Numbered from the stretch's first letter, positions 33,905 to 44,212 are shown. The stretch: 64,000 nt of DNA from Chroococcus sp. FPU101 (GCF_017312365.1 NZ_BLJI01000011.1:1-64000); one strand, 5' to 3'. Program-made: numbers and translations. The notes: a model not told the origin generated them from the sequence alone.

Positions 33905-35136
33905 GTTGAAGACTTCGGCATCATTTTTTCTAAAAACGAAAATATCACTAAACAAAAACAAACACTTAAACCTACGATTAACCAATAACTTTTAATGACT
34001 AGAGGAGATTGATCTAAAATAAAACCACCAATTAAGGGGCCGATAAAATAACCGATTGCCCAACATTGAGCATTAATCGAAAAATAAATCCCTAATAAAT
34101 TGGCTGGTGCAATTTCAGCCACTAAAGAAGATGCTGAGGGTGTATAAGAAACGGTCGCAATCGCTAGAATCCCTAATCCAATAATTGCCAAAATTAGAGG
34201 CGAAGTTGCTAGAATTCCAGTTAACCAAATTACACTAAAACCAAGTCCCCAAAATAATAAAGAAAACCGTAAGGCGTTGATGCGATTGAAACGATTCAAG
34301 AAACGAGCGATCGGTAATTGACTAATCGCCATACTAACGATATACCAACTAAATAAAGCACTGATAATAGCGGCGGTGAAACCTCCATCTGATGTAAAGT
34401 TTTTGAAATAAAGTGGTAAAGTCGTTTGGAGTTGTGCTAAATAAGTTGTAAAAAAAATATTAGCGATAAAATATAATCTAAGACGAGAATCTTTAAAAGC
34501 TATTTGCCAACCTTTAAGGATGGGAATAGATTCTTTTTCTAATCGTTTTGGTTCTTTAATCGTAAAATAAATCAACAAGAAAAAGAGCAGGAAAGAAACA
34601 CTATCAATGATAAACAATAACCGATAATTTTGTGAGGTAGTAATAATTATCCCCCCTAACATTACACCCAGACTTAACCCTAAACTATCAGCTAAACGAG
34701 TCATTGCAAACGCTTCATTTCTTTGCTCACCTGTCGTTAGATCAGCAACCATTGTTTCATTTGCGGGCCAATATAACCCCATGCCAAAACCCATTAATAA
34801 ATTTCCGAACACTAATGAAGAAAAATTATGAGAAAAAGCTAAAATGAGATCAGCGATTGCAGAAATTAATGCCGATGAAAGTAAAGTTTTCCGTCTTCCC
34901 CAATGAGGTGAATCAGATAAAGATCCGCCTAAAAAGCGTCCAACCACACCAGAAACAGAAGCACTTCCTAAAGCAATTCCAACTAAGGTAGAAGATAAAC
35001 CAACTTCATTGACGAAAAAAATAGGCGTATAGAATAAAATAAAACCTGTTCCGACTTCTGATAAAAATCGCCCCATCGCAAGAAGCCAAATTGCATAAGG
35101 TAAACGAGGAAAAGAAAAAAATGAGCGCAATTTCAT
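33901..35136 (-). CDS. MFS transporter
   Basis: A 411-residue protein with about twelve hydrophobic helices and the MFS signatures GRFLGGSLSDSPHWGRRKT near residue 65 (A-motif loop), GFGMGLYWPANETMVADLT near 115 and the second-half SQLPIARFLNRFNRINALR. The overall sequence suggests an exporter of the DHA type, but the substrate cannot be assigned. It converges with cobD (overlap of 4 bp) and diverges from the acyltransferase gene, whose promoter must lie in the short shared gap. Confidence 0.87.
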   Translation of the reverse strand: MKLRSFFSFPRLPYAIWLLAMGRFLSEVGTGFILFYTPIFFVNEVGLSSTLVGIALGSASVSGVVGRFLGGSLSDSPHWGRRKTLLSSALISAIADLILAFSHNFSSLVFGNLLMGFGMGLYWPANETMVADLTTGEQRNEAFAMTRLADSLGLSLGVMLGGIIITTSQNYRLLFIIDSVSFLLFFLLIYFTIKEPKRLEKESIPILKGWQIAFKDSRLRLYFIANIFFTTYLAQLQTTLPLYFKNFTSDGGFTAAIISALFSWYIVSMAISQLPIARFLNRFNRINALRFSLLFWGLGFSVIWLTGILATSPLILAIIGLGILAIATVSYTPSASSLVAEIAPANLLGIYFSINAQCWAIGYFIGPLIGGFILDQSPLVIKSYWLIVGLSVCFCLVIFSFLEKMMPKSST

Positions 35137-35225
35137 TAAAATAAAACTAAATTTTGATAAAACGAATTCATTTAGCTACTAAAATTATAAAAAAATTAAA
35201 TAATAAAAACATCTTTTATCAAGTA

Positions 35226-36602
35226 ATGAATCAAAAATATAGACACGCGCAGCCTCCCTTAGAATTTATTTCCCCAATGTTAAATCCTTGGGTATTAAAA
35301 GGATCTCAAATCATTCTCCCATTTTGGTTACAGACACAAACCGAAGTAGGAGAGATTAATTGTCAAGGTGTTGAGACATTAGTAGAGTGTTATCAGCAAT
35401 TTCAAGAAAAGAAAATTCGCTTTTTGATGGCATTTCGTCATCCTAATATTAATGATCCCTATTGTTTAGCCTATTTATGGTGGCGCATTATCCCGCAAGT
35501 CGCAAAACAAAAGAAAATTCCTTTAAAAAAGCCAATTCATGCTCATTTTATGTACGATCGTGGGATTCCTATTTGGGCAGGGGAAAAGGTAGGATGGCTG
35601 TATTCTCGCTTGGGTGGCACTTCGATTCAACGGGGTAAAATGGATTTAATGGGATTAAGATCAGCGCGTCATCTTTTTACTGATGGTGAATTTCCCTTAG
35701 CTGCTTCTCCCGAAGGTGCAACCAATGGGCATAATGAGATCATTAGTCCTTTAGAACCAGGACTCTCTCAACTGAGTTTCTGGTGTGTCGAAGATTTACA
35801 AAAAGCTAAACGCACTGAGTCAGTGTTAATCGTTCCCATCGGCATCCAGTATCATTATTTCACACCGCCTTGGGAAAAAATATCGAATCTCCTAAGCCAA
35901 CTCGAAACCGAAAGCGGGTTAACTCCACCCAGTCAACCGAGTCTAAATGAAACTGTTTTATATCAAAGACTTTATCAACTAGCAGAATATTTATTAAAAA
36001 CCATTGAAGAATTCTATCGAGACTTTTATCATAAAACGATTCCCCAACTCGATACACAAACGATTAATAACCCGAATTTAGCGTTAGGAATTCGACTACA
36101 AAATTTACTCAATACTGCTTTAAGTGTATCTGAAGACTATTTTAATTTAGAACCAACAGGGAATGTTATTGATCGCTGTCGTCGCATTGAACAAGCAGGA
36201 TGGGATTATATTTATCGACTCGAATTAAAACCCACACATCCCTTATCTATTGTAGAACGAGGATTAGCCGATCGCGTTGCCGAAGAAGCCGAGTTAATGA
36301 TGTGGCATATGAGAATTGTTGAAAGTTTTGTAGCAGTAACGGGTTATTATGTCAAGGAAAAACTGATTGCTGAACGCTTTGCCGAAACAACCTTATTATT
36401 ATGGGATTTAGTCGCCCGAATTAAAGGGGAAAGTTCTTTTTTCCGTCCCCAATTGGGTAAACAAACCGTACAAATTACCATTGGTGAACCGATTTCAGTA
36501 AGCGATCGTGCTTTAGATTATAAGAAAAATCGTCGTCATGCTGTTGCTTCTTTAACACAAGATTTACAGACTGCTTTAGATCGTTTAATTATTCGGGATT
36601 AG
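35226..36602 (+). CDS. PlsC-type acyltransferase family protein
   Basis: From the ATG at 35226 the protein is 458 residues; an in-frame TTG at 35154 would add 24. The acyltransferase motif block I appears as FRHPNINDPY (H-X4-D) near residue 78 and block III-like SPEGATNGHNE near residue 165. The C-terminal half is unusually long for PlsC and probably a separate helical domain. Members acylate glycerol-phosphate-type lipids at the membrane. Its 3' end overlaps a small convergent gene by 14 bp. Confidence 0.8.
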   Translation: MNQKYRHAQPPLEFISPMLNPWVLKGSQIILPFWLQTQTEVGEINCQGVETLVECYQQFQEKKIRFLMAFRHPNINDPYCLAYLWWRIIPQVAKQKKIPLKKPIHAHFMYDRGIPIWAGEKVGWLYSRLGGTSIQRGKMDLMGLRSARHLFTDGEFPLAASPEGATNGHNEIISPLEPGLSQLSFWCVEDLQKAKRTESVLIVPIGIQYHYFTPPWEKISNLLSQLETESGLTPPSQPSLNETVLYQRLYQLAEYLLKTIEEFYRDFYHKTIPQLDTQTINNPNLALGIRLQNLLNTALSVSEDYFNLEPTGNVIDRCRRIEQAGWDYIYRLELKPTHPLSIVERGLADRVAEEAELMMWHMRIVESFVAVTGYYVKEKLIAERFAETTLLLWDLVARIKGESSFFRPQLGKQTVQITIGEPISVSDRALDYKKNRRHAVASLTQDLQTALDRLIIRD

Positions 36603-36804
36603 TCAAGTTGTTGATAAAAAGCTTTGGTGTACCATACAGATAATGATCGTGTTCACTAGACCAATCTAGAGGCGCATCAACTGTTCCCGTCAATTTTTCT
36701 ACAACATTCCAAGCATCTAAAGTTTTTTCGATTTTTTCTTTTACTGTATTTTGAGCTTTGACTAATTTTGCTAGTTTTTGTCTGCGTGTATTATTATGAT
36801 CCAT
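36589..36804 (-). CDS. Small hypothetical protein (71 residues)
   Basis: The ORF encodes a basic helical first part (RRQKLAKLVKAQNTVKEKIE) and a conserved-looking end LDWSSEHDHYLYGTPKLFI. No family is recognised. The 3' end overlaps the acyltransferase gene tail by 14 bp and the agmatinase gene lies upstream on the same strand only as a neighbour, with its stop about 75 bp away. Composition and codon use look coding, so I keep it as probable. Confidence 0.55.
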   Translation of the reverse strand: MDHNNTRRQKLAKLVKAQNTVKEKIEKTLDAWNVVEKLTGTVDAPLDWSSEHDHYLYGTPKLFINNLTNPE

Positions 36805-36878
36805 TGTTATAATTTTGAAGTTATTAGATAATATTTCTAAATAATAGGTGAGTTTGGCCTATCTCACCTATCATCATT

Positions 36879-37775
36879 TTATTTAAAGCGATATCCAATT
36901 AACTTATAGATTAACTTGGCTGTTGTAAATTCAGATACCACAGAATCGACTATTGGGGCAAGTTCCATCACATCACATCCGATCACATGATGGGTTTCAC
37001 AGACGCGCCGTAAAAATTTCAGGGTATCATACCAATTTAAGCCGCCTGGTTCGGGGGTACCGACTCCTGGGATTAAAGTGGGATCGATGCCATCAACATC
37101 AATGGTAATAAAAACTTTTTCCGTTTTAATCTGTGCGATCGCTTTTTCGACCCAATCTGGATCATAAGCTGTATTTCTCGCCCAAACCACAGGAATTTGT
37201 TTTTCTTTAATTAAGGATGCTTCTTCAGAACAAATCGCACGAATTCCAACAGGAAGTGTCGGTAAACCCATTTCTATAACGCGACGCATCACACAAGCAT
37301 GATTATGTAACGAGTCTTCGTACTCATAACGCATATCCCCATGTGCGTCAATTTGAATCACGGTAAAGGGTTCGTTTAATGCTTCTAGATACGCTTTGAC
37401 AACACCTGTAGTAATCGCGTGTTCTCCCCCAACGGCTACCACAAACTTATCATCAGCAATCAGTCTCGCTACGGTTGCGGTGGTTTCCTCTAACATTTCT
37501 TCGGCAGTTAGAGAAGGGTTACGGCGCGTATCAGCAATCGAATCATGAGTATAGATACCCAATTCTACACAGGTTTCTTGCTCTAACTCTTCATCATACG
37601 CTTCTAACTGTTGTGAAGCATCTAGAAAAGCATCAGGCCCATTTTCACACCCTTTGCGATAGGTTGTGGTCGCTTCATAGGGAATCGGTAAAATAACGAC
37701 TTTTGCAGTTTCATAGGGTGTAATCGCTTCTGAACCAAGAAACTGTAAAACTTCTGTTTGAGATTGTACTAACAT
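36879..37775 (-). CDS. speB: Agmatinase
   Basis: The 298-residue ureohydrolase has all binuclear manganese-site motifs: GGEHAIT near residue 121, IDAHGDMRYEYEDSLHNHA near 146, and FITIDVDGIDPTLIPGVGTPEPGG near 225. It hydrolyses agmatine to putrescine and urea in polyamine synthesis. Cyanobacterial relatives are normally this length. A DUF2288 gene follows upstream on the same strand, 29 bp before the start. Confidence 0.92.
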   Translation of the reverse strand: MLVQSQTEVLQFLGSEAITPYETAKVVILPIPYEATTTYRKGCENGPDAFLDASQQLEAYDEELEQETCVELGIYTHDSIADTRRNPSLTAEEMLEETTATVARLIADDKFVVAVGGEHAITTGVVKAYLEALNEPFTVIQIDAHGDMRYEYEDSLHNHACVMRRVIEMGLPTLPVGIRAICSEEASLIKEKQIPVVWARNTAYDPDWVEKAIAQIKTEKVFITIDVDGIDPTLIPGVGTPEPGGLNWYDTLKFLRRVCETHHVIGCDVMELAPIVDSVVSEFTTAKLIYKLIGYRFK

Positions 37776-37804
37776 TAACGGCGTGTCCCAAAGATATCTA
37801 TTTT

Positions 37805-38110
37805 CTATTCTAATTCAGAGGCATTAGCAGACTGAACAAGCACAAACGGCTGTACAATCAAAGTGCTAAATTGTCTTTCTGGAGTACTATTCCAGTCGCT
37901 TAATTGTTTAGGAGTCGGTTTATGTATCAGATTTTGGCTAATCCAATTTTGGACTAAATTAACTTGATCAGTGGCGATCGCTTCTCCAACTTTTAGCAGA
38001 TTGAGTGAAGCATTAACCACAATTAAAACATCGCGTTGAGCATGGGAAATCAGATCACGCCATTCAACATCAGCTAATTCTTGTTTTAGCTGGTTTTTTA
38101 TCTCTGACAT
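37805..38110 (-). CDS. DUF2288 family protein
   Basis: The 101-residue protein has LKQELADVEWRDLISHAQRD, VLIVVNASLNLLKVGEAIA and VQNWISQNLIHKPTPKQLS, the core pattern of DUF2288. Function unknown. It is probably cotranscribed with speB, as the two are 29 bp apart on the same strand. Confidence 0.8.
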   Translation of the reverse strand: MSEIKNQLKQELADVEWRDLISHAQRDVLIVVNASLNLLKVGEAIATDQVNLVQNWISQNLIHKPTPKQLSDWNSTPERQFSTLIVQPFVLVQSANASELE

Positions 38111-38162
38111 TTGGTAAAAAAAGGGTAACTTTATTTATACTACAATGCACGGAGTTTTACCA

Positions 38163-38366
38163 ATGGCTCTTAAACTGCAATACGATCAGATTAACTGGAA
38201 TGATCCCGAACTAATTGCGGCTTTAACGAAATATCGTGAAACCATTGATGCAGCTTCTCCGATCATGACAGGAATTAAGCAAACGTTTTCTACTGAAGAA
38301 ATAGAAGCCAGACAAAAAGCCTTTTTTCAGCTTTTAGAGAAATATAAGGTAGGTACAGCTACTTAA
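38163..38366 (+). CDS. Small hypothetical protein (67 residues)
   Basis: From the ATG at 38163 it reads MALKLQYDQINWNDPELIAA and then YRETIDAASPIMTGIKQTF and EEIEARQKAFFQLLEKYK. An earlier ATG at 38145 adds six residues. The sequence is acidic and helical; I do not recognise the family. It is divergent from DUF2288 and stands just upstream of the IS982 insertion. Confidence 0.6.
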   Translation: MALKLQYDQINWNDPELIAALTKYRETIDAASPIMTGIKQTFSTEEIEARQKAFFQLLEKYKVGTAT

Positions 38367-38485
38367 AAATTGTACTTTTATTATAGTACATATTTATGTA
38401 ACGATTGTCTAGTCTTTCTACTTGGTGCTTAAACGTGCCTTAAGTCAAGGAAAGCAGGTAGTTTGAAATAGCCGATCATATGAAT

Positions 38486-38517
38486 AGTCCCCTAGAGGTC
38501 AGAACTCTAAAGGGACT
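38486..38517 (+). other. Hairpin before the IS982 element
   Basis: AGTCCC and TAGAG (38486-38497) pair with CTCTA and GGGACT (38505-38517), an 11-bp stem with a small bulge, followed by AGAAAAATCTTT. The T-run is poor, so it is only a weak terminator candidate for the 67-residue gene. Confidence 0.4.
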
Positions 38518-38537
38518 AGAAAAATCTTTAACTTAAT

Positions 38538-39538
38538 TAACCTGAGTTTTGGATAAGAGGATAGCCAAAAGTCGAGAAATTAGAGAAAATGCTCTCTCTA
38601 AGCAAAAATGAAGAATGAGAGAGCGAAAAATGTTTGAATCAATCATAACGGAGATGTTTGTTAAAATCGATGATTTCTGTACCAACTTTGAACCTAAGTG
38701 GCAGAAAAGCTGATTGCAAGAGGGCAAAAAAACTAGAAATCGAGCAGGACAATTATGCTTATCCGAAAAACTCACCATCATCATTGTTTTTCAAGCATCG
38801 GGATTTCGCACCTTTAAAAGTTACTACCAATTTATACAGCACTATCATCGCGCCTGTTTTCCCAACTTAGTCAGTTACAATCGTTTTGTCCAAATCATGC
38901 CGAGAACTTTCATCCCGTTATGTGCCTATCTTCTCTCCCGTCGGGGTCAAGTAACAGGAATTAGTTTCATCGACTCAACCAAAATCTCAGTCTGCCACAA
39001 TCGTCGAATCAACCGTCATCGAGTTTTGCGGGGGTTGGCACAACGAGGCAAGACTTCCATTGACTGGTTTTTCGGCTTTAAAGTACATCTAATCGTGAAT
39101 GATTGTGGTGAGTTGTTGGCTTTCCATATCACTCCAGGGAATGTCGATGACCGAAAACCTGTCCCTCAAATGGTTAAAGGACTATCGGGCAAACTTTTCG
39201 GTGATCGTGGCTATCTTTCACAATCTCTGTTCGAGCAACTTTTTCAAAGAGGAATTGAATTGTTCACCACCTGTCGAAGCAACATGAAGCCTCGGCTACT
39301 TAAACTTTACGATAAACTTTTGCTCCGAAAACGGGCTTTGAGCGAAACCATTAATGACCAGTTGAAAAATCAAACTCAGCTTGAACATACTCGTCATCGT
39401 AGTCCTATTAATTTCATGATTAATTTGGTTGCTGCTTTGGTCGCTTATACTCATCAACCTAAAAAACCTTCCCTTGATTTATCTAATTTTGAATTAAATT
39501 TACTTTCTGATCTTCATGCTTAAACAAAACTCAGGTTA
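38538..39538 (+). mobile_element. IS982-family insertion sequence
   Basis: Terminal inverted repeats TAACCTGAGTTTTG at 38538-38551 and CAAAACTCAGGTTA at 39525-39538 are perfect over 14 bp and bracket the transposase. The element is about 1.0 kb, the usual size for IS982. No clear target-site duplication could be identified. It carries an interrupted transposase gene, and the repeats remain perfect, so inactivation looks recent. Confidence 0.88.
38630..39523 (+). pseudogene. IS982 transposase with in-frame stop at codon 28
   Basis: The frame from 38630 begins MFESIITEMFVKIDDFC and hits TGA at 38711-38713 (after WQKS). The same frame then continues without a break, LQEGKKTRNRAGQLCLSEKL to the natural stop. 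The DDE residues are intact in SFIDSTKI, LFGDRGYLSQS and LSETINDQLKN. The TGA probably replaced an arginine codon (CGA or AGA) in a Lys/Arg-rich segment. The TTG right after the stop could restart translation and give about 269 residues, so partial activity cannot be excluded. Confidence 0.87.
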
Positions 39539-39555
39539 TTTAGGAGTTTAGCAAA

Positions 39556-39849
39556 ATGACCACAGTTACGGAAGGTGATTTAAAACGATTAGAAGATCTT
39601 ATTAACAATCGGTTTAGCGAGTTAGACCGAAAAATAGATAGTGTTGACAAGAAACTAGATGTTTATATCGCTAAAACGGATGAGCAGTTAAGGGGCATTG
39701 TAAAACGACTCGATGACACAAATAAACGAATTGATGATACAAATACCCGTCTCAACACGATTACCTTTGGGATTTTTAGCGTTGTTGGGGTTTTTGCCGC
39801 AGGAATCCTAGCGATCATGGCTAAAATTGTCTTTTTTCCAAACCCTTAA
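39556..39849 (+). CDS. Small coiled-coil protein with a C-terminal membrane helix
   Basis: A 97-residue protein. Residues 5-65 form a heptad-like coiled coil (LKRLEDLINNRFSELDRKID, VKRLDDTNKRIDDTNTRLN) and residues 68-91 a hydrophobic helix (ITFGIFSVVGVFAAGILAIM). The layout resembles holin-accessory or XhlA-like proteins and many cyanobacterial hypothetical proteins. Function unknown. It lies directly behind the IS982 element. Confidence 0.6.
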   Translation: MTTVTEGDLKRLEDLINNRFSELDRKIDSVDKKLDVYIAKTDEQLRGIVKRLDDTNKRIDDTNTRLNTITFGIFSVVGVFAAGILAIMAKIVFFPNP

Positions 39850-39870
39850 CCGTAGTAAAATCGATTAGTA

Positions 39871-39926
39871 CAGTAGAGGTAAATAGAAAATTGATAGAAG
39901 TATCTATTTAAAAATCATCTCTACTG
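39871..39926 (+). terminator. Long hairpin between the coiled-coil gene and ftsH2
   Basis: CAGTAGAG (39871-39878) pairs with CTCTACTG (39919-39926) and AAATAG (39881-39886) with CTATTT (39904-39909). The stem is long and lies between two convergent genes. There is little T-run directly behind, so it is only a candidate terminator. Confidence 0.45.
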
Positions 39927-39965
39927 CTTACAGGATAAGAGTTAGATAGAACAAAAGAGCGTTAG

Positions 39966-39997
39966 AAAAAAATCAGGGCTTGACAATCAAACCCCGA
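39966..39997 (-). terminator. Intrinsic terminator after ftsH2
   Basis: On the minus strand GGGGTTTG pairs with CAAGCCCT (six of eight pairs) over a short loop and is followed by seven T residues, 25 bp after the ftsH2 stop. Confidence 0.6.
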
Positions 39998-40020
39998 TAA
40001 TTTATCGATTAACTATTTAA

Positions 40021-41907
40021 TTACAACTGAGGGACAAACTGTTCTTTTTCAGGAACATGAGTGTATTCAGCCACAATTTGACGAAATTCCTCGCCGTTGA
40101 TCGTTTCTCTTTCAATCAATAGATCCACTAAACGATCGATTACCTCACGATTTTCGCGCATAATTTGTTTAGCGATTTGATGAGCGTGTTCAACAATGCC
40201 TCTGACTTGATCATCAATGCGTGTTGCTACCTTTTCGGAATATTCAACACGGTTCATCAAACCACCGCCTAAAAAGACTTCTCCACCAGGGCTTTCTAGA
40301 GACAAGGGGCCAAGATCACTCATGCCAAAACGAGTTACCATCTGACGCGCCATTTCAGCAACCTGTTGTAAGTCGCCACCTGCACCTGTGGTCACTTCAT
40401 CATAACCAAAGATTTCTTCTTCGGCAGCACGTCCACCCAAAGCACCACTAATTCTAGCCAAGAGTTGCGCTTTAGTGGTAAGTCCTTGTTCTTCATTGGG
40501 AGTAAACCATGTTAAACCCTGTGCTTGTCCTCTGGGGATCAGAGTAACTTTTTGGACGGGATCATGATCTTTAAGTAATGTGCCGACGATCGCATGACCC
40601 ACTTCATGATAGGCAATTAACCGCTTACTCTTACTATCAACAAGGGGGGTTCCTTCCATCCCTGCGACAACGCGATCAACTGCATCATCTACTTCTAACA
40701 TGGTGATCGCTTCTTTACGACGACGCGCTGTTAAAATTGCCGCTTCGTTCATTAAGTTCGCTAAGTCTGCACCACTAAAACCGGGGGTACGACGAGCGAT
40801 CGCTTCAATAGAAACTTCTGGGGCTAATTTTTTGTTACGAGCGTGAACATCTAGAATACCAATACGACCTTTAAAGTCTGGCGCATCGACGATCACTTGA
40901 CGGTCAAAACGACCTGGACGCATTAAAGCAGAGTCGAGGACATCAGGGCGGTTGGTTGCTGCAATAATAATGATTCCAGTATTGCCTTCAAAACCATCCA
41001 TTTCGGTCAGTAACTGGTTTAGGGTTTGTTCCCGTTCATCGTTACCACCACCGATACCCGCACCCCGTTGACGACCTACTGCGTCAATTTCATCGATAAA
41101 GATCAAACAGGGGGCATTTTCTTTCGCTTTTTTAAATAGGTCACGGACGCGAGAAGCACCAACCCCGACAAACATTTCGACGAACTCAGAACCAGAGATA
41201 CTAAAGAAAGGTACTCCCGCTTCACCTGCGATCGCTTTGGCTAACAGTGTTTTACCTGTCCCTGGGGGCCCAACTAGGAGAACACCTTTAGGAATTTTGG
41301 CACCAACTGCGGTAAAGCGTTCGGGTTGTTTAAGAAAGGTTACAACTTCTTGTAATTCTTCTTTTGCTTCATCAATTCCTGCTACATCATCAAAAGTAAT
41401 TCCCGTTTTTGCTTCCATCTGGAAACGGGCGCGAGATTTACCAAAACTCATCGCTTGACCAGGGCCACCAGGGATATTACTTGAGCGACGGAATAGGAAA
41501 AAGAGAGCCGCAATTAGGAGAAATGGGAAGATTAGATTACCTAATAAGCCCCATATTGCGCCATCATTGCGAAGGGGATGAATATCAAAACTAATGTTTG
41601 AATCTCTTAATTTAGCAATTAAATCTGGAGAATTTGAAGGGAGATCGACTCTTAGACGTTGGATACGATTTTCGAGTTCTGGATCAACCGCTTGGACAAT
41701 GGCTGTTCTGCCACTCTCATATAAATCAACGCTGATGACTCGGTTAGTATCTAAATATTCTAGAAAACGTCCGTAAGTCATGCGGGTACTAGCAGTATTA
41801 TTACCGATCGTTGAAGTCGCCGTTGCGAAAGTCCCTTGCCAAAGGAAAAATCCGATAAACAAGATAGGTAATATCCAAAGTAGTACAGTTCGCCAAGAAA
41901 TTTTCAT
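40021..41907 (-). CDS. ftsH2: ATP-dependent zinc metalloprotease FtsH (FtsH2-type)
   Basis: The 628-residue protein has two membrane helices (about 7-27 and 122-140) around a lumenal/periplasmic domain. A AAA+ module follows with Walker [15 protein letters not shown] near residue 212, Walker [14 protein letters not shown] and the [24 protein letters not shown]. The C-terminal peptidase has HEVGH near residue 433. The N-terminus [14 protein letters not shown] and the C-terminal EKEQFVPQL match the Synechocystis Slr0228 (FtsH2) type, which with FtsH3 degrades damaged D1 protein of photosystem II. It is a single gene with a terminator. Confidence 0.93.
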   Translation of the reverse strand: MKISWRTVLLWILPILFIGFFLWQGTFATATSTIGNNTASTRMTYGRFLEYLDTNRVISVDLYESGRTAIVQAVDPELENRIQRLRVDLPSNSPDLIAKLRDSNISFDIHPLRNDGAIWGLLGNLIFPFLLIAALFFLFRRSSNIPGGPGQAMSFGKSRARFQMEAKTGITFDDVAGIDEAKEELQEVVTFLKQPERFTAVGAKIPKGVLLVGPPGTGKTLLAKAIAGEAGVPFFSISGSEFVEMFVGVGASRVRDLFKKAKENAPCLIFIDEIDAVGRQRGAGIGGGNDEREQTLNQLLTEMDGFEGNTGIIIIAATNRPDVLDSALMRPGRFDRQVIVDAPDFKGRIGILDVHARNKKLAPEVSIEAIARRTPGFSGADLANLMNEAAILTARRRKEAITMLEVDDAVDRVVAGMEGTPLVDSKSKRLIAYHEVGHAIVGTLLKDHDPVQKVTLIPRGQAQGLTWFTPNEEQGLTTKAQLLARISGALGGRAAEEEIFGYDEVTTGAGGDLQQVAEMARQMVTRFGMSDLGPLSLESPGGEVFLGGGLMNRVEYSEKVATRIDDQVRGIVEHAHQIAKQIMRENREVIDRLVDLLIERETINGEEFRQIVAEYTHVPEKEQFVPQL

Positions 41908-42350
41908 GTTTTTTTAGGTATCTCTCTTGTAAAAGCAAATTTTAGTTCGCTATCTTATCTTGCTACTTTTGTCAATGCTAGTAGCACAGTTAAAGCCGAT
42001 TTGTTATCAACAGCTTTTGTATCTTAATTAAATTTAACGTAATTCTCAGTTTTCTTGCAATAGCCTATTCCTAAAGGATTTGATGAAAAAGCCGAACCAT
42101 TAAGAAAAAGTCAATTTTGAATGTCACTCTGTAGTGATACGATAGAACTCGATTTTAAGGATCAAAGGAAACAATCTTTGACTTGCTTTTGTCTATAAAC
42201 ATGACTGTTTAAGTCTTTAAACCGCCGTGCTAGAAGGAATAAGAGTTTAAGGTTAATTTTATTTGAATTTTCAGACACTATGGCTTATATTTGTTTAGAA
42301 GATTGAAAAATCCTCTCTTTTGATGGCTCAGTATTTTTGTCGACTAACTT
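41908..42350. promoter_or_regulatory. Divergent promoter region of ftsH2 and the DUF3370 gene
   Basis: This 443-bp AT-rich stretch shows no coding sequence on either strand. A short inverted repeat TCACT-CTGT-AGTGA around 42124-42137 is the only palindromic element seen. Leader sequences for both genes must lie here. Confidence 0.4.
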
Positions 42351-43769
42351 GTGACTGTTGACTTGTCTGTTATGTTACCGTTTATCCCCCCCTCTCTGAT
42401 TGCCCAAGCGACAGCAACCGTAGCCCCCATCGAACAACGATTTATTACCCAGTCCCAAGAAATTCGGACTTTACCAGGGCGACTCAATGATGTTTTGGTT
42501 TTTAATAGCAACAGTCCAGAAGTGATTCATCATGAAGGAATATTGCTTTCTACTTTTCCCCAAACTGGGAAACAATTTCCTAACGCTCATCTTAACCAAC
42601 CGCTACAAGGTCGCTTTGATATTTTTACGCATCATATTGCTCGTCCTTCTAGTAGCAAACGGCCTCTTTATCAAGGATTACTGATTCATAACCCCACTTC
42701 AAAACCGATCATCGTTCGAGTTTTACAAGCGGTCAGCTATTTGAATTCTACAGATGCACCTTTTATTGAACTACCTCCTCTAGTAGAAGATCCAGTGGGT
42801 CGGTTTTATTCAGGCCCTGGCTCTAGATTAATGAGTGATATTCTCAGAAGAAGAAATCAACCTCAATTTCCAAGTCAGATCATTATCGGGCCACATCAAA
42901 GCCAGATGTTATTTACCCTACTAATTCCTAATCGTAGCGCACGCTCGACCTTAATGCGTGTTGATAGCAGTGGCCCTGTTTATCTGGCTAATATGGCTTT
43001 GTCAGCAATGGTAGAAATTCCCAAAAATCATAAACCCAAACCCCATGACAAAGATCGCAATATTACTCCATCTGTCCTCTTGCGTGGGCCAACTATTGAA
43101 GAATGGAAAAAGGTATTAATTAAAGGAAAACTGGTCAGTCCAAGAGATTTAGTTCCAACCCCTCCCGAACGGTTTGGGCGTGATGAACAAGATAAAATTT
43201 ATGGTCGTGTCGCGGGTATTTCGGTTGGTTCGGAATGGTTTGCCAGAGTCACCGATCAACCAAAAACCTCTCATTTAACAATTCCCAAAAAAGGAAAAGC
43301 TCTTTCTTATCCTTTAAGTACGGTTACAGCCGCAACATTTGGTACGAAACAAGTTCAAAGCGCACCGATGTTAGTTCGCTATCCTGATACGGCATATCAA
43401 GCACATGGGAATTATGGGGTACACTACAATTTAACTTTCCCTTTGTATAACCCTTCTGATCGACCTCAAACCATTTCTGTATCTTTGCAAACACCCGTTA
43501 TTGATGATCGATACAGCGATCGGTTATTCTTCGTAGAACCAGCACAAGGTCAAGTATTTTTCCGAGGTACGGTACGAGTCGCTTATCGAGATGCGGGAAG
43601 TTTATCGAATACTCGCTATTTTCACCTAGTGCAACGGCGCGGTCAACAAGGTGAATCTTTATTAAAAATAGAAATTCCAGCGAGATCCATCCGAGAGGTT
43701 AATCTTGATTTTCTTTATCCTCCTGATGCGACACCGCCCCAAGTTTTAACTATACAATCCCTAGAGTAG
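42351..43769 (+). CDS. DUF3370 domain protein
   Basis: The 472-residue protein is of the cyanobacterial DUF3370 family: VAPIEQRFITQSQEIRTLPG near the N-terminus, NSNSPEVIHHEGILLSTF, GRFDIFTHHIA, LYQGLLIHNPTSKPI and SRLMSDILRRRNQ, then VHYNLTFPLYNPSDRPQTIS. These look like a beta-rich, secreted or surface protein. The start is uncertain (GTG 42351 or ATG 42372); the short hydrophobic stretch MLPFIPPSLIAQA could be a weak export signal. Function unknown. Confidence 0.82.
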   Translation: MTVDLSVMLPFIPPSLIAQATATVAPIEQRFITQSQEIRTLPGRLNDVLVFNSNSPEVIHHEGILLSTFPQTGKQFPNAHLNQPLQGRFDIFTHHIARPSSSKRPLYQGLLIHNPTSKPIIVRVLQAVSYLNSTDAPFIELPPLVEDPVGRFYSGPGSRLMSDILRRRNQPQFPSQIIIGPHQSQMLFTLLIPNRSARSTLMRVDSSGPVYLANMALSAMVEIPKNHKPKPHDKDRNITPSVLLRGPTIEEWKKVLIKGKLVSPRDLVPTPPERFGRDEQDKIYGRVAGISVGSEWFARVTDQPKTSHLTIPKKGKALSYPLSTVTAATFGTKQVQSAPMLVRYPDTAYQAHGNYGVHYNLTFPLYNPSDRPQTISVSLQTPVIDDRYSDRLFFVEPAQGQVFFRGTVRVAYRDAGSLSNTRYFHLVQRRGQQGESLLKIEIPARSIREVNLDFLYPPDATPPQVLTIQSLE

Positions 43770-43952
43770 CGAAAGCGGCGAGTTTTCTTTTTGAATCTAT
43801 CTATAAATAGATTTTTTTTGAGAGTATCATCAATCTCTGTATACAGAGTAAATTTTTAATTGAGATTTAAAATGTAGCTATCAATACAGACAAAATAGAT
43901 AGTAGACTTTTTTGTCTTGTTTTTTCCAAAATGGATGATTAGCACAATATCT

Positions 43953-44198
43953 ATGAGACCTTACTGGCAACTTTACAAAAAATTAGAAGGCTTACCCGAA
44001 GCAACCCCCGAACCCGTAGCGGAACCAGAGTTAACCTTACCTTTGCGACAAGCGTGGAAACTGTTGATCGATTTATTAACTCAAGAGTTAGTCTATGAGC
44101 AACAAATCGAATTTTTAGAACGATGTTTAAAGCATGATTTGATGAATAGCAATAAATCTAGCAACTTTTGGGTAAAATTTGGTAAATTGTTGGATTAA
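43953..44198 (+). CDS. Small hypothetical protein (81 residues)
   Basis: From the ATG at 43953 the chain reads MRPYWQLYKKLEGLPEATPE, a Pro/Glu linker and LRQAWKLLIDLLTQELVYEQ, ending in a helical part. An earlier in-frame start exists but adds an unlikely hydrophobic tail. No family recognised. It converges with the PsiE-like gene, 14 bp between stops. Confidence 0.55.
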   Translation: MRPYWQLYKKLEGLPEATPEPVAEPELTLPLRQAWKLLIDLLTQELVYEQQIEFLERCLKHDLMNSNKSSNFWVKFGKLLD

Positions 44199-44212
44199 TT
44201 TGAATTAAGTCA

